A stretch of DNA of 64,000 nt from Stichopus chloronotus (lineage: Eukaryota > Echinodermata > Holothuroidea > Aspidochirotida > Stichopodidae). Both the position numbers and the translations under genes were made by a program. This document shows positions 38,834 through 51,403 of this stretch, piece by piece (position 1 is the first letter of the stretch; every line of letters begins with the position of its first letter). The notes under the pieces are model-generated. The model made no database searches and was not told where the DNA came from. It saw only the letters and a program-made list of their open reading frames with translations. The stretch is from positions 17,167,116 to 17,231,115 of the forward strand of contig CM037830.1 in NCBI GenBank assembly GCA_021234535.1, in the 5' to 3' direction.

Positions 38834-39064
38834 AAAATTCTTTCACATTTGTTGCGTGTTCTGAGGGCACACAAAGATCAGTTTTCCTTGGAAGACAAGG
38901 CTCTCTGCAGACTAGTAATTTTATGTGGTAGACAGAGAAGGGGCACTATTCCAGATGGAATCTTGACTCACCTACCGGCATTGTCCAATGCCATGGTACC
39001 AGCCACCACCAACACGTCACGGAGAGGTGCTGTGAACTTGTGGAGATGGTCTGAGGGACGTGGG
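38834..39064 (+). CDS. candidate nested gene, exon a (unknown protein)
   Basis: This 77-codon open segment follows GGGAGTGTTTCAG and ends at GTAAAT. It is more GC-rich than its surroundings and reads like protein: KILSHLLRVLRAHKDQFSLE, then DKALCRLVILCGRQRRGTIP. It enters and exits in phase 0, the same phase as the next open segment. No family is recognised. A competing - strand exon overlaps it: acceptor CCCACGTCCCTCAG, strong donor GTGAGT at 38976, peptide containing PLRDVLVVAGTMALDNAG. Strand is therefore uncertain, and it may belong to an old mobile element. Confidence 0.35.
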
Positions 39065-39388
39065 GTAAATGCGATAAACTAAATGTCTCCTGGATGTCAC
39101 ATTTAAATCGGTACTGAAATTGTAACAAACAACTGACAATATCACCAAATCTACTAGAGTCACATTTTAGAGTAATACACACAGCTTCTGGTCAAATCCT
39201 GACAAAAACTAAACTTTCAGTACATGGAGAAATGTGTTAAGCTCATGTAGGTTCATCATGCTACTTCAAAAGCACAATATGTGCTTAAGGTTTATATGCT
39301 GTCAAAGAATTCATACACATTACATATGTTCACTTGTTGTTACAATAGGGAAAAGATGCTCCAATGGGATGTAAGCTAAATTTTTCAG

Positions 39389-39637
39389 CCAGAATGTTGT
39401 TTTCACAACCGTGGTAATCACTGGACAATTCCTCACCGAGGAGACAGCGAGATCACTCTATGGCCAACACTGCACTTCTTTAAGCGATGTCCAATGACTG
39501 AGGATACTGTCATGGACATGGAGACTACGCGCAGAACTGCCTGTGAGGCATACATCCGAAGAATGCCAGTACCACGCAACATGACAACACTTCAACGACC
39601 TGAACGATACAGTCCAACAGTTTGTCAACTGAAGTAG
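39389..39637 (+). CDS. candidate nested gene, exon b with stop (unknown protein)
   Basis: After the acceptor AGCTAAATTTTTCAG, 82 codons stay open to TAG at 39635-39637. The peptide includes GNHWTIPHRGDSEITLWP, MTEDTVMDMETTRRTACEAY and RMPVPRNMTTLQRPERYSP. Its phase 0 entry joins exon a across a 324-bp GT-AG intron, giving at least 159 residues. I do not recognise the family, and no start exon or promoter was identified. Confidence 0.38.
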   Translation, partial: PECCFHNRGNHWTIPHRGDSEITLWPTLHFFKRCPMTEDTVMDMETTRRTACEAYIRRMPVPRNMTTLQRPERYSPTVCQLK

Positions 39638-41124
39638 GCAAATCGTTTTGCTGACCGTTCACTCAAAACAACCTGAGAAGTGAACTGGTTTGCCATAACC
39701 TTTCCCTTTGCCATCCAGGGAAAAGAAATAATGTACTAATATTTAATTGAAACAGGAAACTTGCCCTACTGACAAATTTAAAAAAAAAAAAAACTGCAAA
39801 GTCATCACACAGAGCCTGAGGTATGCTTGCAGACTGAAATCAATTTTTTGGGGGTTTTACTATTCATTTCCAACTTTTGGATGGAGGGTATCTTGAAGGC
39901 AAAAACTGAAATAACATCTACATGAGTGAGGATTATCAATGGCGATCGAAACACTGTGATTTTTTTTCATTGTTTCCTTTCAAAAGTAAACCACTCTTTT
40001 TTTGTACTCTCCAGTCTCCACTATAACCAGCTGTATGCAGTCTACTTTCAACTTAACTGAATATTATATAAGCATGATACATATCTGTTACACCTGTAGG
40101 AAAAGGTTTGCTGTGTCTTCAGCTACACTTTCAATGTGGGTCCACTGAGCCTTTCTGGAGTCCAGTAGTAAACCTCTGTACAGACATTATGTAGAGTCAA
40201 TCTACAGGTTGGGATACAATCCTATCATCACTTGCAGGTGAGTTTAGTACAGTATCAAATCTTCTATATGGTCATAGACAGTACAATTCGCTGCTTTAAA
40301 ACAACTGACTTTTGTCTGAGGGTATGAAACTGAAAGGAATAAAAGGGATCCACAGCATCACAACTACTCAACTACACTTAGGTCTCTTCTTTATGGACAG
40401 TAGTAACTTTGAAGGTAGATTGCTTGTTATTTTAAAAGTAAAGTGCCTTATTTCATATCATGTTCACACTTTGATCAAAATAATCAAACTGTTTGGGCAA
40501 CAAGTAACATTATTGCTCTCCTTTTACATTAACTCCCAGAGCAAACTTTCAAGTACTTCAGGGAGGAAAGTTCTTTGCTTTACAGCAGAATATCACAACA
40601 AATAAAACATTGTTAGTAAGACATTGTTTCTATACACAGTCACAGATTAAAAAAATACAGATAGTAAATTTGGAAAGACAATTTACTTGAAATACAGCAA
40701 TCAAGGAATGTTGACAACTTTGCGAGCAGTCTCCCAGATGTACCACTCCTAGACCTTAGCAAACAGTTTATTCCATATCTGAAATTTTAGAACACCTTTT
40801 ACAGTGACAATACCTCAAAAAAGCTGAATGGCATGATCATCAAGTCAAAAAAGACTACAGCTTTCAATTCTGAAACTTCTCTTTTCCACACAGTAGGGGA
40901 CAAAAATATCCACTTTGTGATATAGACTTGATTATTCTGAAATTTTCATACAATCCTCATGTACCCAACAGATTCTTATATCCATAAATTGGTGTTAACT
41001 TTGGTTTCAGGACACATAAAACGAAACCATAGCGACTTCAACCAGATGATAAATGGTCAACCGACCCCTTCAAACTGTGCAATGCTGACAAAGAATTGAT
41101 GGCATCACCATTTGACTAGAATGC

Positions 41125-42485
41125 CAAATGGCTTTGTGATTCCTTACCATGAGGTTATATTTTAACAAAAAACAATTAGCCAAATGACAAGTATGAGATC
41201 AACCACAGTTATTGTTCTTGGAACACCATATAGAAGAACCCTTTAACCCGAAATGACCTTTCACCTAATCTTAAACTATAAAGGTGCAAAGATTGACAGA
41301 AATCATCTATTCAACATGGGCAATACACATACAAAGTATGAAATCCCTCACAGTTAACCTTCTTGAGATAAAGTGTCTACATCATTTTGACTAATAAATA
41401 CTGAACTACTGAATATGAGCAATAGACATAAAAAGTATGAGATCACTTACAGTATCTCTTTTTGAATTACAAGGGTTAACATGATTTTGACCGTTGACGT
41501 ATGGTGACTCCAAATGACCTTTGACCTCTACTAAACCAGTAGGTGTCATCTACCTAATATGGGCAATCCACATGCTAAATATGAGATGCCCCCACTGTTA
41601 CCCTTCCCAAGATACAGTGTTTACAAGGTTTTCCCACTTTCACCTATGATGACCTCAAATGACCTTTGATCTCCAACAGAAACAAAAGTCTTCTACTCAG
41701 TTTATGCAATCCACAAACCACGTTTGACATCAGTCAAGGTTGCCCTTCCAGAGATATTATGTTTAGGTTTTTACTGTTTGACCTCTGGTGACCTAAAATG
41801 GCCTTTGACCTACACAAAAGTGATAGGGATTGCCTACTTAGTATGACCAACCCACACATCAAGTATGACATTAGTCACAGTTACCCTTCTGGAGATATTT
41901 TGGTTACAAGGGTTTTGCACTCTGACCTCTAAAGATCTCAAATCACCTTTGATCTCAATCAAAAACGATAGAAACCATTTACTCAGTATGACCAACCCAC
42001 ATACTATGAGATCAGTCATGGTTATCGTTCATGAGATATCGTTTGCACAAGATCCTAACATTTTCGCCTCTCTCTAATGACGTTAAATGACCTTTGAACC
42101 TGAACCAAAAACAGTAAAGGTCATCTACTCAGTATGACCAACCCATACACCAAGTATGAGATCAGTCATGTTTAACCTTCTTCAGATATCGCGTTTACAA
42201 GGTTTTCACAGTTTGACAAGTCACACACACACGCACACAAGTTGACATTACACATTGAGTGATGACTTCATTGAATTTTGCTGTTGTTGTTGCTTCCTGA
42301 GCCTTAACCTTAGTAATACACTCCCTGTTGTGATTTTTCTGAGGACTTGAGAAATCTATAAAAAATTCTCTCTGAGGACCTGAAATTTGTTTATTCACTT
42401 CCTCGGAAAGTATTAAAGATACATACACTTACTCACATGACATCACCATCCCATAGATTCCTTCTGCCTTCGGCAAGGAATCAAA
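41125..42485 (+). repeat. TGACCT repeat, copy F (longest forward copy)
   Basis: The copy begins GGCTTTGTGATTCCTTACC and has about seven internal units of 110-130 bp with TGACCTCAAATGACCTTTGA-type cores. A perfect DR1 is at 41515-41527, and variants lie near 41649, 41799 and 42087. It ends with an AC tract, about 190 bp of extra sequence, then ATAGATTCCTTCTGCCTTCG followed by GCAAGGAATC. The outer GATTCCTT...AAGGAATC ends are inverted copies. Confidence 0.88.
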
Positions 42486-43948
42486 AACAGAACACCTTTT
42501 CTGTTTCGTCTGAACAGAAAACATTTCTGAGCGCTAGCCAAGATGAGAAATAATTCTATAACAATGCCACCCAAAGAAAAAAAAAAATTAGAAAATTGGC
42601 TCATAACACAGAAGGGGAAACTTTTCATTCCCCCTCTTTCCCAGTTTTTGTCTCTACTAGTCTCCAGTACTAACAACTCAACTGCCAATCATTGTTCTAG
42701 CTGGCCAAATGTCTATCTTTAATTGGACTTTATTTAGAGATGTCAAAGTAAAGTGATGACTGCAACTCTGAGACCAGTTACAAGAAATCTTCTGTCAGCT
42801 TTGTTTGTCACAGTAACAATAATGCCTTTCCTATGTATATATTTCAGGCTATCATGGCACACTGCACTGACTGGTTTCTTAATTAAAAAAAAAAGTTCTG
42901 AATCAATCGTAACAAGATAAAAAAAATTGCTACTATCAATAACAAGCAACTCTTCAATTAATTTATTCTAACTCAGCAAATATGACAAACGTGGGGGACA
43001 CTTTGCAGGCTACTGTGACGCGAAATACTAACTAAGAGAAGTATTGAAGTACATTTAAGGGGCTGAAGGCAATAATTTCAAATGCAGTCAAGGGGGGGGG
43101 AGGTGGTGCCAGCACTTTTCCTTGACTTTTTTCACCCTTATAGAAATTTGTTTGGGTGAAAAAATTATTAACATCATGTCAGTTGTGTCAGTATACCCAC
43201 CCTCTACTTCTTCTTTGGCCCACTCTAGAAATCTGACATACTGTCCTGCTAAAATGAAAGGGATTTGATCTATTTCTGCAAGTCATACCCAGAAACACAA
43301 CACTGATGTTAGCTTCCTTTGAAATCTGAAAGTTGTCTCCACAGAGTCATATTCACGGCTGTCACACGATACTCCAGAAAACCCAAGTCTCAAACAAAAG
43401 TGTACGTTTTTGCTTGTTTACCTTAGTAACCGTCTGTCACATTGTGCCATAGATGGTATGCATATGTCTCACATCGAAAGGCATACATGTTAGCAAGCTC
43501 TTATCCACTTCCTGAAACATACAAATGTTACGAATTTGTAAACTTTGATCACACTGGCAAAGTAACCTGCTCAAAATGCATGATTGCAGTTTTGCAGTTC
43601 CTCGTCTCAAACGCAAAGAGGGCAAGTGTTTCACAGACAAAATCATAGTTTTTAAAACCAACACATAAGGACACAGAATGACAGATTATTAGAAGGAAGG
43701 ATGGCAGCCTTCCTTTCATGAAAGTTTCTCACAGATAAATCTTCAGCTCTTTGTGGGTCATGAATAATTTGTTAAAGAGGAACTGTAGTGGGTGTTTCAA
43801 TTTCAACCTACACTTTGTGCACATCTAATTACAAACATTTACGACAGTATTGGTTTTATTTTCGTAATAACTTCTTTCCAAATAACACTTCAAACTTCCC
43901 GCCATTGTTGTACAGCGTATCGCCATTTTGGAAGTGTATGACGTATCA

Positions 43949-43997
43949 CATGCACCGGCAATACTACGTGACATGTACAGGTGCATGTGTGACGTCA
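43949..43997. other. inverted repeat with CRE-like palindrome
   Basis: CATGCACC (near 43949) and GGTGCATG (near 43980) are inverted around about 23 bases. TGACGTCA, a perfect cAMP-response-element palindrome, follows at 43990-43997. The surrounding 43770-44180 block is relatively CpG-containing and stands out from its AT-rich flanks. Function is not shown. Confidence 0.4.
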
Positions 43998-46900
43998 CGA
44001 ATCTTGCAATTTTGCAACAACAAGACGACTTGCAAGTGGATAAAATGTACATTCATAAAAACTTCATATTTTCTTGGACGTGAATTCATTGTACTACCAA
44101 ATGGCGTCTTATTGCTTGAAAAACTACATTTGAAGTGTCAGGACGATCTGGGAGGCTTTCCAACGGTTTTCCTATAACCCAAACTTTCAAAAATTCAAAT
44201 GATGCATCTCCCATTACTCATCTTAAGCAGAATGTTTTGAGGTGATGAAGCTTCTTGCAGATGTTTCTTGACGAGACTGAATGGTGTAACAATTTATTTT
44301 CTTTGTATGCCATGTTGGTGCATTGTTAATGCTCTATTTCCCTTTACCACTGCACTGTCCAGACCTGTGCCAGTCTCATCAAAGTAATGCCCAACCTCAG
44401 AGCTTCTGTTTAGGATATCTACTTCACCACTGACGCACAATGGACAGCTAAGGGCCCAAAAAAATTCATTTCCTTACAACAGAGGAAATATATTTAAACA
44501 TCCTGGTAGATTTATAATTGGGCTAGGTTTGTTATCTCATACAGTATGTCCTTTCTTGAGACATTGCCAGTATTTTTGAGTTTGTGAAAGCTTGTATCAA
44601 GTTTAGTACATGGGGACAATTTATTAAAGTCCCAAGCTGAGTTTCTATTACAAAATACTCAGTTGCCAAAACTTAAGATCAAACAAAATCTAGGTATGAA
44701 AACATCAGGATGAATTAGAAGCCTCTAACCGTCACAGATGTGCCTTGTAAACTTCTTACAGGAGTAATTTCATATGCCAAATGAAATCGCAAATGGTATC
44801 CTCCTAACACTGTAGCTGCCATACAACATTTTGCTGCAATTGCACTTCACCCACCTTTACAACTCTTTTCTCCCAAACATTATTCAACTGGTTAAGTTTT
44901 TGTTTGAGGTACATGGGAAAACACCTCCTCTTGCCATTTAAATTTGCTTAAAAACTCAGACTGGGGCTTTAAAAGGGTACATGGCCGCAATTTTGAGCAA
45001 AAAGGTCTGACAAGAAAGTAGTCACAAGCATAATCAGATCCCACAGTTCTCTCTCCCATCAATTAATTACAGCTGATGGTCGAAAAACAGACAGCTCATT
45101 CAAAATGTTTTTTTTTTTTTTTTTAGGTTAACAGCTGCTTCAGTAAGATTCAGACCATCTGTCACCAATCACATATTCTCCTTTTAAACTTATTAAACGT
45201 TAAAGTAAACCTAACATCCCTTCATTCAAAGTACCATCACTCACAAAGTCGGCAAAATGGGACTATGAAAGTCTACATACTACAAGTTTTATCATAAGTG
45301 AAGGACCACACCAACGTGTCTCATACCAAAGTTCCAACTAAGACAAAAAATGCAGTTAGTCTGTAAAATTCCAGATTAGTGCCCTAACTCTCCACCCTTC
45401 ACTGGGAACGTCCCTATATGATCCAAGACTGCCTGCACGTGACAGACACCGGTTGTTGCAATGAAACAGAAAACAGAAGAAGAAACGATTCTTTCTGAAG
45501 AGTCCATGACGAGGTGTGGAGCGGCACGAATAAATTGACCGAGAAAGTATCGAAGACTTTTTCGAACCTATGTCGAGCGAAAGTTCCCTCAAAACTGAGA
45601 TAATTTACCAAAAACGTAGACATTTTGTGGGAAAAGTCTGGCTGGTAAAAGCGGAAAAAAACTCTGTACCATTTTGCACCTGAGCCATTTCTCAGACAAA
45701 AGAAAACTCAATGGAAATAGTCGAGGAGGATAACTCTCCCTTTTCCCCCCAAGGATGTTGGTCAGTGCCAACACATTACAATCATACATGATTTTGCCAT
45801 GAGTCACTTCATCATATTGAATTGAGGAAGCCTGGTGTAAACAAAACATTAACTTTAAAGGTCAATTTTTTTTACATTTTTCTATCATGTTTAAAAAGTG
45901 TCAGTAATGTCCCCTCCTTGACGCTGAAAGGGGAAAGACGAAAATAGATCAGAAACTGCAGGAAGTGCTTGGATTATGCTGTTCGTCTACATCATTTTCT
46001 TACTGTCAGGTCTCATTCCAGAGTTGTAGTTACTTCGAAGTCATGGAACAATATATAATTGGAGTCCAAATTAATGGCTTAATTCTGTATTAATAATTAC
46101 TTTATCAATGAAAACATCTTTTCAAATCAAAGTCAAGCAGTGTTACTTTCTCTTTCATTTACACTAATGCTTATGGAAAGTTTTTTTTTTTTTTTAAATA
46201 CTTTGGTGAGACATTTGCGATACGATGGTGCACACGTGTACGTAAGTTTACACCGAAGAAAATTTTACACTTCAGTGTTGAAGAGTCATCACTTCCTGAT
46301 TTCACTAATTTATTGTGACATACATCTGCATTCACTGGATCTAAATTAAATTTTGCTTCGAATCGTAACCTGACAGTCGATGAGGTCAGATGAAATTTGC
46401 GACGACAGATGACTAATGAGACAGTATTTTGTATCATACTGTTACAGTACTTACTGTGAGGTACCAACACTGCCATATGCTATTGCACAACTGAACCCCT
46501 TAGGACAATCCAGTGTTCTTCAACTTCACATCATTTCAATGTAGACAACAATGTTTTCTAGGACAAACTTTACAGAGAAGGCTTTGACAGCTTCGGCCAG
46601 CGAAACATTCGACTGGATCGAGGGTGGGTCATTTTTCCAGTGGGGCATACATGCTGTATTTTTCACACATACAATAAACTAAAGTGAAACTTTTGATCAG
46701 GGTAACAATTTCAAAACAGGGTTCTGTCGTCATAGGTTGAGTACCCGGGTATTCGATGGAAACAATACTGTAAAGGATACAGAGTTTTCAGTATTACGTT
46801 GCTTGAAAAGCACAAACATACTCAGATTTCCATCAAAACAACAGGCAGGTAAAATTTAATCACCTGTTTTTCTTTTGCTCCAAGACTGTTTGCATCATTA

Positions 46901-47103
46901 AACAAAGGTTTCTTTTTTATGACATGTCATTCTCTTAGCATTAATTCAGTGTCGTCAAACACTCACCTTCGAGCAAAGAAGAAGAAGTATTGTCGCGGTC
47001 ATATTACCTATCATGATCTTTTTACTGCAGACATCTTCCTTGTTCTACGAGATTTGTTGATTAGTTTTTATGCAGTTAGCTATAACATGACCAAGACATC
47101 TGC

Positions 47104-47195
47104 TTTCAAGAAACTTTCAACTTTGGATGATGTTATCAGACATCCACTTTTAAGAAACTTTCAACTTGGATGACATTATTAGAACATCATTTTCA
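47104..47195 (+). repeat. small tandem duplication
   Basis: Two adjacent copies of about 46 bp contain TTCAAGAAACTTTCAACTTT/TTTAAGAAACTTTCAACTT followed by GGATGA...ATTA/TTATC...ACATC. Confidence 0.6.
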
Positions 47196-47975
47196 TTAGA
47201 ATTTCATTGCAATACTTGTGATTAAATTCACTATTTAGAGTGCTCATTCACAACATGAAGGTTCCATGACAGTGTGCACTCAAGCGTGTAGGATATGGAG
47301 GCCGCATACTGAGCCATAGCGTGGAACTTTTTGCACCTGCAAATCCCTCCTGTTACATTTGTGAGACCGCCCTTATTAAACAGATTTTTAAATCAAAACA
47401 TAGAAGTAATTCTGAGACTTCAGACTGATTTCATGATAAACGTACTGCCTAAATTCTTTCCAACCACTCCCATAATCATACATTCCTCCCAGAACTGATT
47501 ATTGGGTAAACCAGAGCCTAGACAGAGTACAATGAAAAGTCATTTGCTATCAAAAATAAGCAAAGGACTGTGTAACTGTTTTTATCAGAATCTAGTAATG
47601 AGAATCAAGTAATTTTCTTTTTTTTATGGGGAGAGGAGTCTTGTGTTTAACATGAGTACCCATACCCTTCCCCTTCAGAGAATTAGACAGAGTGGCTCAA
47701 GTTTAATTATTTCTGTGATGGGTATACTTTTGGAATATCACACACTGTGACACGAATGACAAGCTTATAGCCAAAAAAAATAAAAATAGTCATGCTGTAG
47801 CTAAACAATATCCCGCTAATGTGGGGCAACACATCATAACGGTTCAGATGTTAAAGAAGCACTTTTTTACCTTATTACTACTGTAGGACTAATTATTTGA
47901 CAGTACATCACAAGAGCACTTTTAAAACAAGCCAATGACTGAACAATGCTGGATTTGTAGGGATTCAAGTTTCAC

Positions 47976-48107
47976 CTCCACGGTGAAAGGCTGCCCCACT
48001 TCGGACAGATGCACACTGACAGATAGCCAGTTCAACGACCACACTTCCTCGTCGTCAACAGGAGGCACGAGTTTCATTTTATGTTTCTCTTGCAGAAAAT
48101 TCGCAGA
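47976..48107 (-). CDS. candidate in-phase cassette exon within the PTP domain
   Basis: This 132-nt open segment runs from the acceptor GAACCATCAGACAG to the donor GTGAAA and is phase 0 at both ends. The flanking exons at 48861 and 32933 also join in phase 0. It would insert 44 residues, beginning SANFLQEKHKMKLVPPVDDE and ending WLSVSVHLSEVGQPFTVE, after RTLRATK. That is a beta-hairpin turn outside the active site. Without it the catalytic domain aligns normally with PTPN12, so it is not constitutive. It may be an alternative exon, an exon of another nested gene, or chance; the acceptor tract is mediocre. Confidence 0.3.
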
Positions 48108-48860
48108 CTGTCTGATGGTTCTTCACAAGAGAGGCAAATCAGCAGAATTCAGTGAAAGTTGATTCATGATGCTGGATTGTTGTGACACCCCAGACAGCAT
48201 TAGATGACAATACCCAAACTGTTACAACATTTACCAAACGATTACTCTGGATACGAGAAAACTTTACTTTTGGTTTCTGCGATAACTTCCTTGACTTTGC
48301 AATCTTTGTTATTCAGAGTCACACAATAGCTTTGTTTATGATAGGATTTAATAACATTTAATCATGGAAGTTTTAAATCCAGGCTTGCTTTTTTAAATTA
48401 AGCGCTTTTGTTTATCACAAACTGTGCTTACTGTAGCATGGCTGACATGGCCCTGCTGAATCATTATCTTTCTCTAGAATTGTAACTTGTTTCTACAGGT
48501 AAACATATGCTTAGACTGTACAGCACCGTACTAACTCCATACACGTAATTCATCCTATTTTAATTTTTCTCAAAATATTTCCCTGATGGGCAAAGCCTAG
48601 AGCACGCCAAAAACAGAAGAAACGAATACTCGGTAGCAGAAACTGATGACTATGCGCATTTTCCACAACCATCGACAGACGTGACTGAAGCAACAGCTAT
48701 TTGTGAAATAATAAACAAACAGAAGACATATATAAATTACTGTAATGATACAAAAAGAAACAAAGACTTAAGATACAAAAGTATATGAGATGAAAGGAAG
48801 AAGACATCCATTTTCATTGACATATTACAAACAAAATGAAGTTCTTTTGTTTTCTCTTAC

Positions 48861-48917
48861 TTTGGTGGCCCTTAATGTTCTTTCCTTATAATCTCTTTTC
48901 TTGAAATCAGAATCGAT
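48861..48917 (-). CDS. PTP-PEST-like catalytic exon (RTL strand)
   Basis: The 57-nt exon is phase 0 to 0, between TTTCTTTACAG and GTAAGA. It encodes IDSDFKKRDYKERTLRATK, equivalent to the PTPN12 segment ending DYFIRTLLLEF. It forms the strand that leads into QFHYxxWPDH. Confidence 0.92.
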
Positions 48918-50265
48918 CTGTAAAGAAAAAAAAAAGAATACAGTCATGAAAAGAACATCACAGACACATTTATTTCCACATCTGTCTGACAGTCTATCGA
49001 TCTGTTTGTGTGTCTGTTCATTGTATGTCTCATCATGGATTCATGCCCAATTTCCCAAACACAAGGTAAATGAATCAACATAAGAAAGTCTGAATGAATA
49101 TTCATGTCTAGTCAAAGTTACATTAGTATTTACAAAAACTCCTCAATGGAGGGGAGGGAATAAAATAGGAGAGGTGGGATAATGAAATGGAATGAAATGA
49201 GGAGGGGGTGGGAAAAAAAGAAAAAAAGAAAAAGACTAGGAGCATGCAAACTCCTTTTCACCTCCAAGATGCAACCTAGTTGTTTTACAGCTAATGTTAT
49301 TCAAGATTGAAACAAGCACTAAGTGATTGCAGATAAGGCATTAATTTTTGGTCACAGTTGACATCCTGTTCAAAAGGATTCACTGTAGCTTTGCAAATGA
49401 CACAAACAGAACAAGAAATGATCTTAAAAAACATAAATGCCAAGAGTGAAAGCTGTTGCAAATTGACCAGATCCAAATATGTTCATTCAAGATACAAAAG
49501 TAAAGAATAAAAGAGAAAACTAATATCAACAACAGCAACAAAAATAATCAGCCAAAAGAATTGGAAAGCATTTATTTAAATGGTTCATGATTCCAACCAA
49601 TGATCGTTCAGTTTTCACTTTCAGCTCACATCTGCTAATGTAGTCATTTTGATTTTAAACAAAATGAATCACCTTCACAACAGCCTTGCCTCCTCTAATA
49701 TGATGCACTCAAAAAAGATAATAACAGGCTTCAAGCATGACATTGCCCTAAACTACATCGACGACTTAATTCGAAACAATCATTGTCTGTAACATCCCAA
49801 TGAGTGATACGATGACCTTTCAGATCAATTTGGCAGGATGTACCCTGGAATAGATGATCGAGTATTCCCAGTCTAATGTCATATCCCATGCAATAAGTAT
49901 GTGGTCAAATTTCTATGGAAAAGTCAATATATGTGAAGAAGACCTTTAATACTTAACATTTATATTCAACTTTCAAACACTTTTCTACAGAAACCTCACA
50001 AGGCTTTGGTACTGTCCAACAACTTGTGAAGGTCAAATTTTTCAATCCAGATAAATTTAAGTTATTGTTATCTTGAGACACTTACTTCTGCTATTCATAG
50101 CAGATAACACTGACAGTCAAACCCAAGGCATCTTTGAAGGCAAACAAGAAAGTTATCTGCCTAAATTTGGCTTACCGTGTGACAGTTTGCATGGAGGCTT
50201 GATGTAAAACATTGGTCAAGTTTGCAAAGTAATACGAATTTCAAAAAAGACTTTTTGATAATTAC
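48918..50265 (-). other. intron
   Basis: The intron is 1.35 kb with a GTAATT donor (- strand) and purine-rich tracts near 49140-49240. No other feature is recognised. Confidence 0.7.
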
Positions 50266-50334
50266 CAGAGTCACCACGATGTCATCAAACTGTTTTGTCT
50301 CTCCTTCCTCCGCCCAGTAGCGCTCACATTTGTG
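50266..50334 (-). CDS. PTP-PEST-like catalytic exon (CERYW)
   Basis: The 69-nt exon is phase 0 to 0 and reads HKCERYWAEEGETKQFDDIV-VTL. KCxRYW is the conserved class I PTP motif following the E-x-G-xxK segment of the upstream exon. Asp/Glu-rich residues then lead to a short strand. Confidence 0.95.
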
Positions 50335-51403
50335 CTGTTGAAAGTGATACATGAAAGAGAAGAAGACAGGAGTAAAGAATTCAGTGAGGCTGACCACTTT
50401 TGAAAACTGTTAAGGTAACGGTGTCGTCATTATTGACGGTAACTCTAAACAAAATAACACATTAAAGATTCCAGTCTACTAGCCCTGATGTTAGTGAAGC
50501 ATGCTGTCAGAAGAAATGTTCAGTAAGTAATCCCAAAAATCACCTGGTTTGTTCTTTCTGAATGACTTACCTGTATCAACACAACAACTGCATTCCTATC
50601 TACCTTGCTCAAGTGTAGTGTTCACTGATTATGCATATCTGGCCTGCTAGGTCTACTTGCCTGCAATGTTTCCTTCCTCCACCACTTTTGGCCATCTTTT
50701 GCAGAAACACATTGTGAGAGATTTATGCTCTTCAGCACTGTTGGGTAGTATAGGGAAACTTACCCCCTACAAATCACTCCCTTGGGTAATCACAAGTGGC
50801 TATATTACCCCTAGCAACACAATAGGCACAGTTTAAGTTAGCTTTGCATGCACCCAAACAACAGCTCTAGCAACGCACCTTCTAAGCTCAGTTTCGTCCT
50901 CCTTTAGCATTTGTTTGGGCACTGGTTAGTCGTATAGTGACATTTATTGAGAGGAATACGTTCACAGTACAACAAACATGCTGCTGACTTTGAGGCTAAA
51001 TGAGAAGAACTGTTAAAGGTATATCCAGCCTATCAAAAGAGGATATACAACGCTAGGTCCAACTCCGCTTACCAAACGACCAACCTTTACCATCTGAGAG
51101 CAACTTTTTCGTGACCATGTGACAAACATTTATCAGGTCAAGTACGCAAAAGCCTTTCCAAAAATCATATCCTGTAAAATCAGTTAAATTGGTCTCTTGT
51201 TTCCTTTTTCTTCTAATTAAACTTAAGAGCTCAAAAGACTTAAATGTCCCACTTTAAGTAGGAAGAAATATCCCCAAAAAACAGTTTTCCTGCAGGTACA
51301 TCTGTAATATACATGCAAAATTTTGAATGTGAATATTCATCTGGATATATATGTACAGGTATACATACATCAACAAAGAACGGATACACAGATGTAGAAT
51401 ATT

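Larger units (their letters stand above)
32934..48860 (-). other. 15.9-kb intron with nested candidates and repeat copy F
   Basis: This is the longest resolved intron; it interrupts the catalytic domain between RTLRATK and GSEEK. It contains copy F of the TGACCT repeat, a candidate two-exon + strand gene (38834-39637), a candidate cassette exon (47976-48107), a CpG-containing inverted-repeat block (43949-43997) and a small local duplication (47104-47195). Elsewhere I see AT-rich unique sequence with homopolymer runs. Confidence 0.65.

Noticed and set aside
45356..45623. Overlapping - strand open frames in a GC-richer patch
   Set aside because: The peptides are rich in Phe, Leu and Ser without any motif, and splice sites in phase with the phosphatase exons are lacking.
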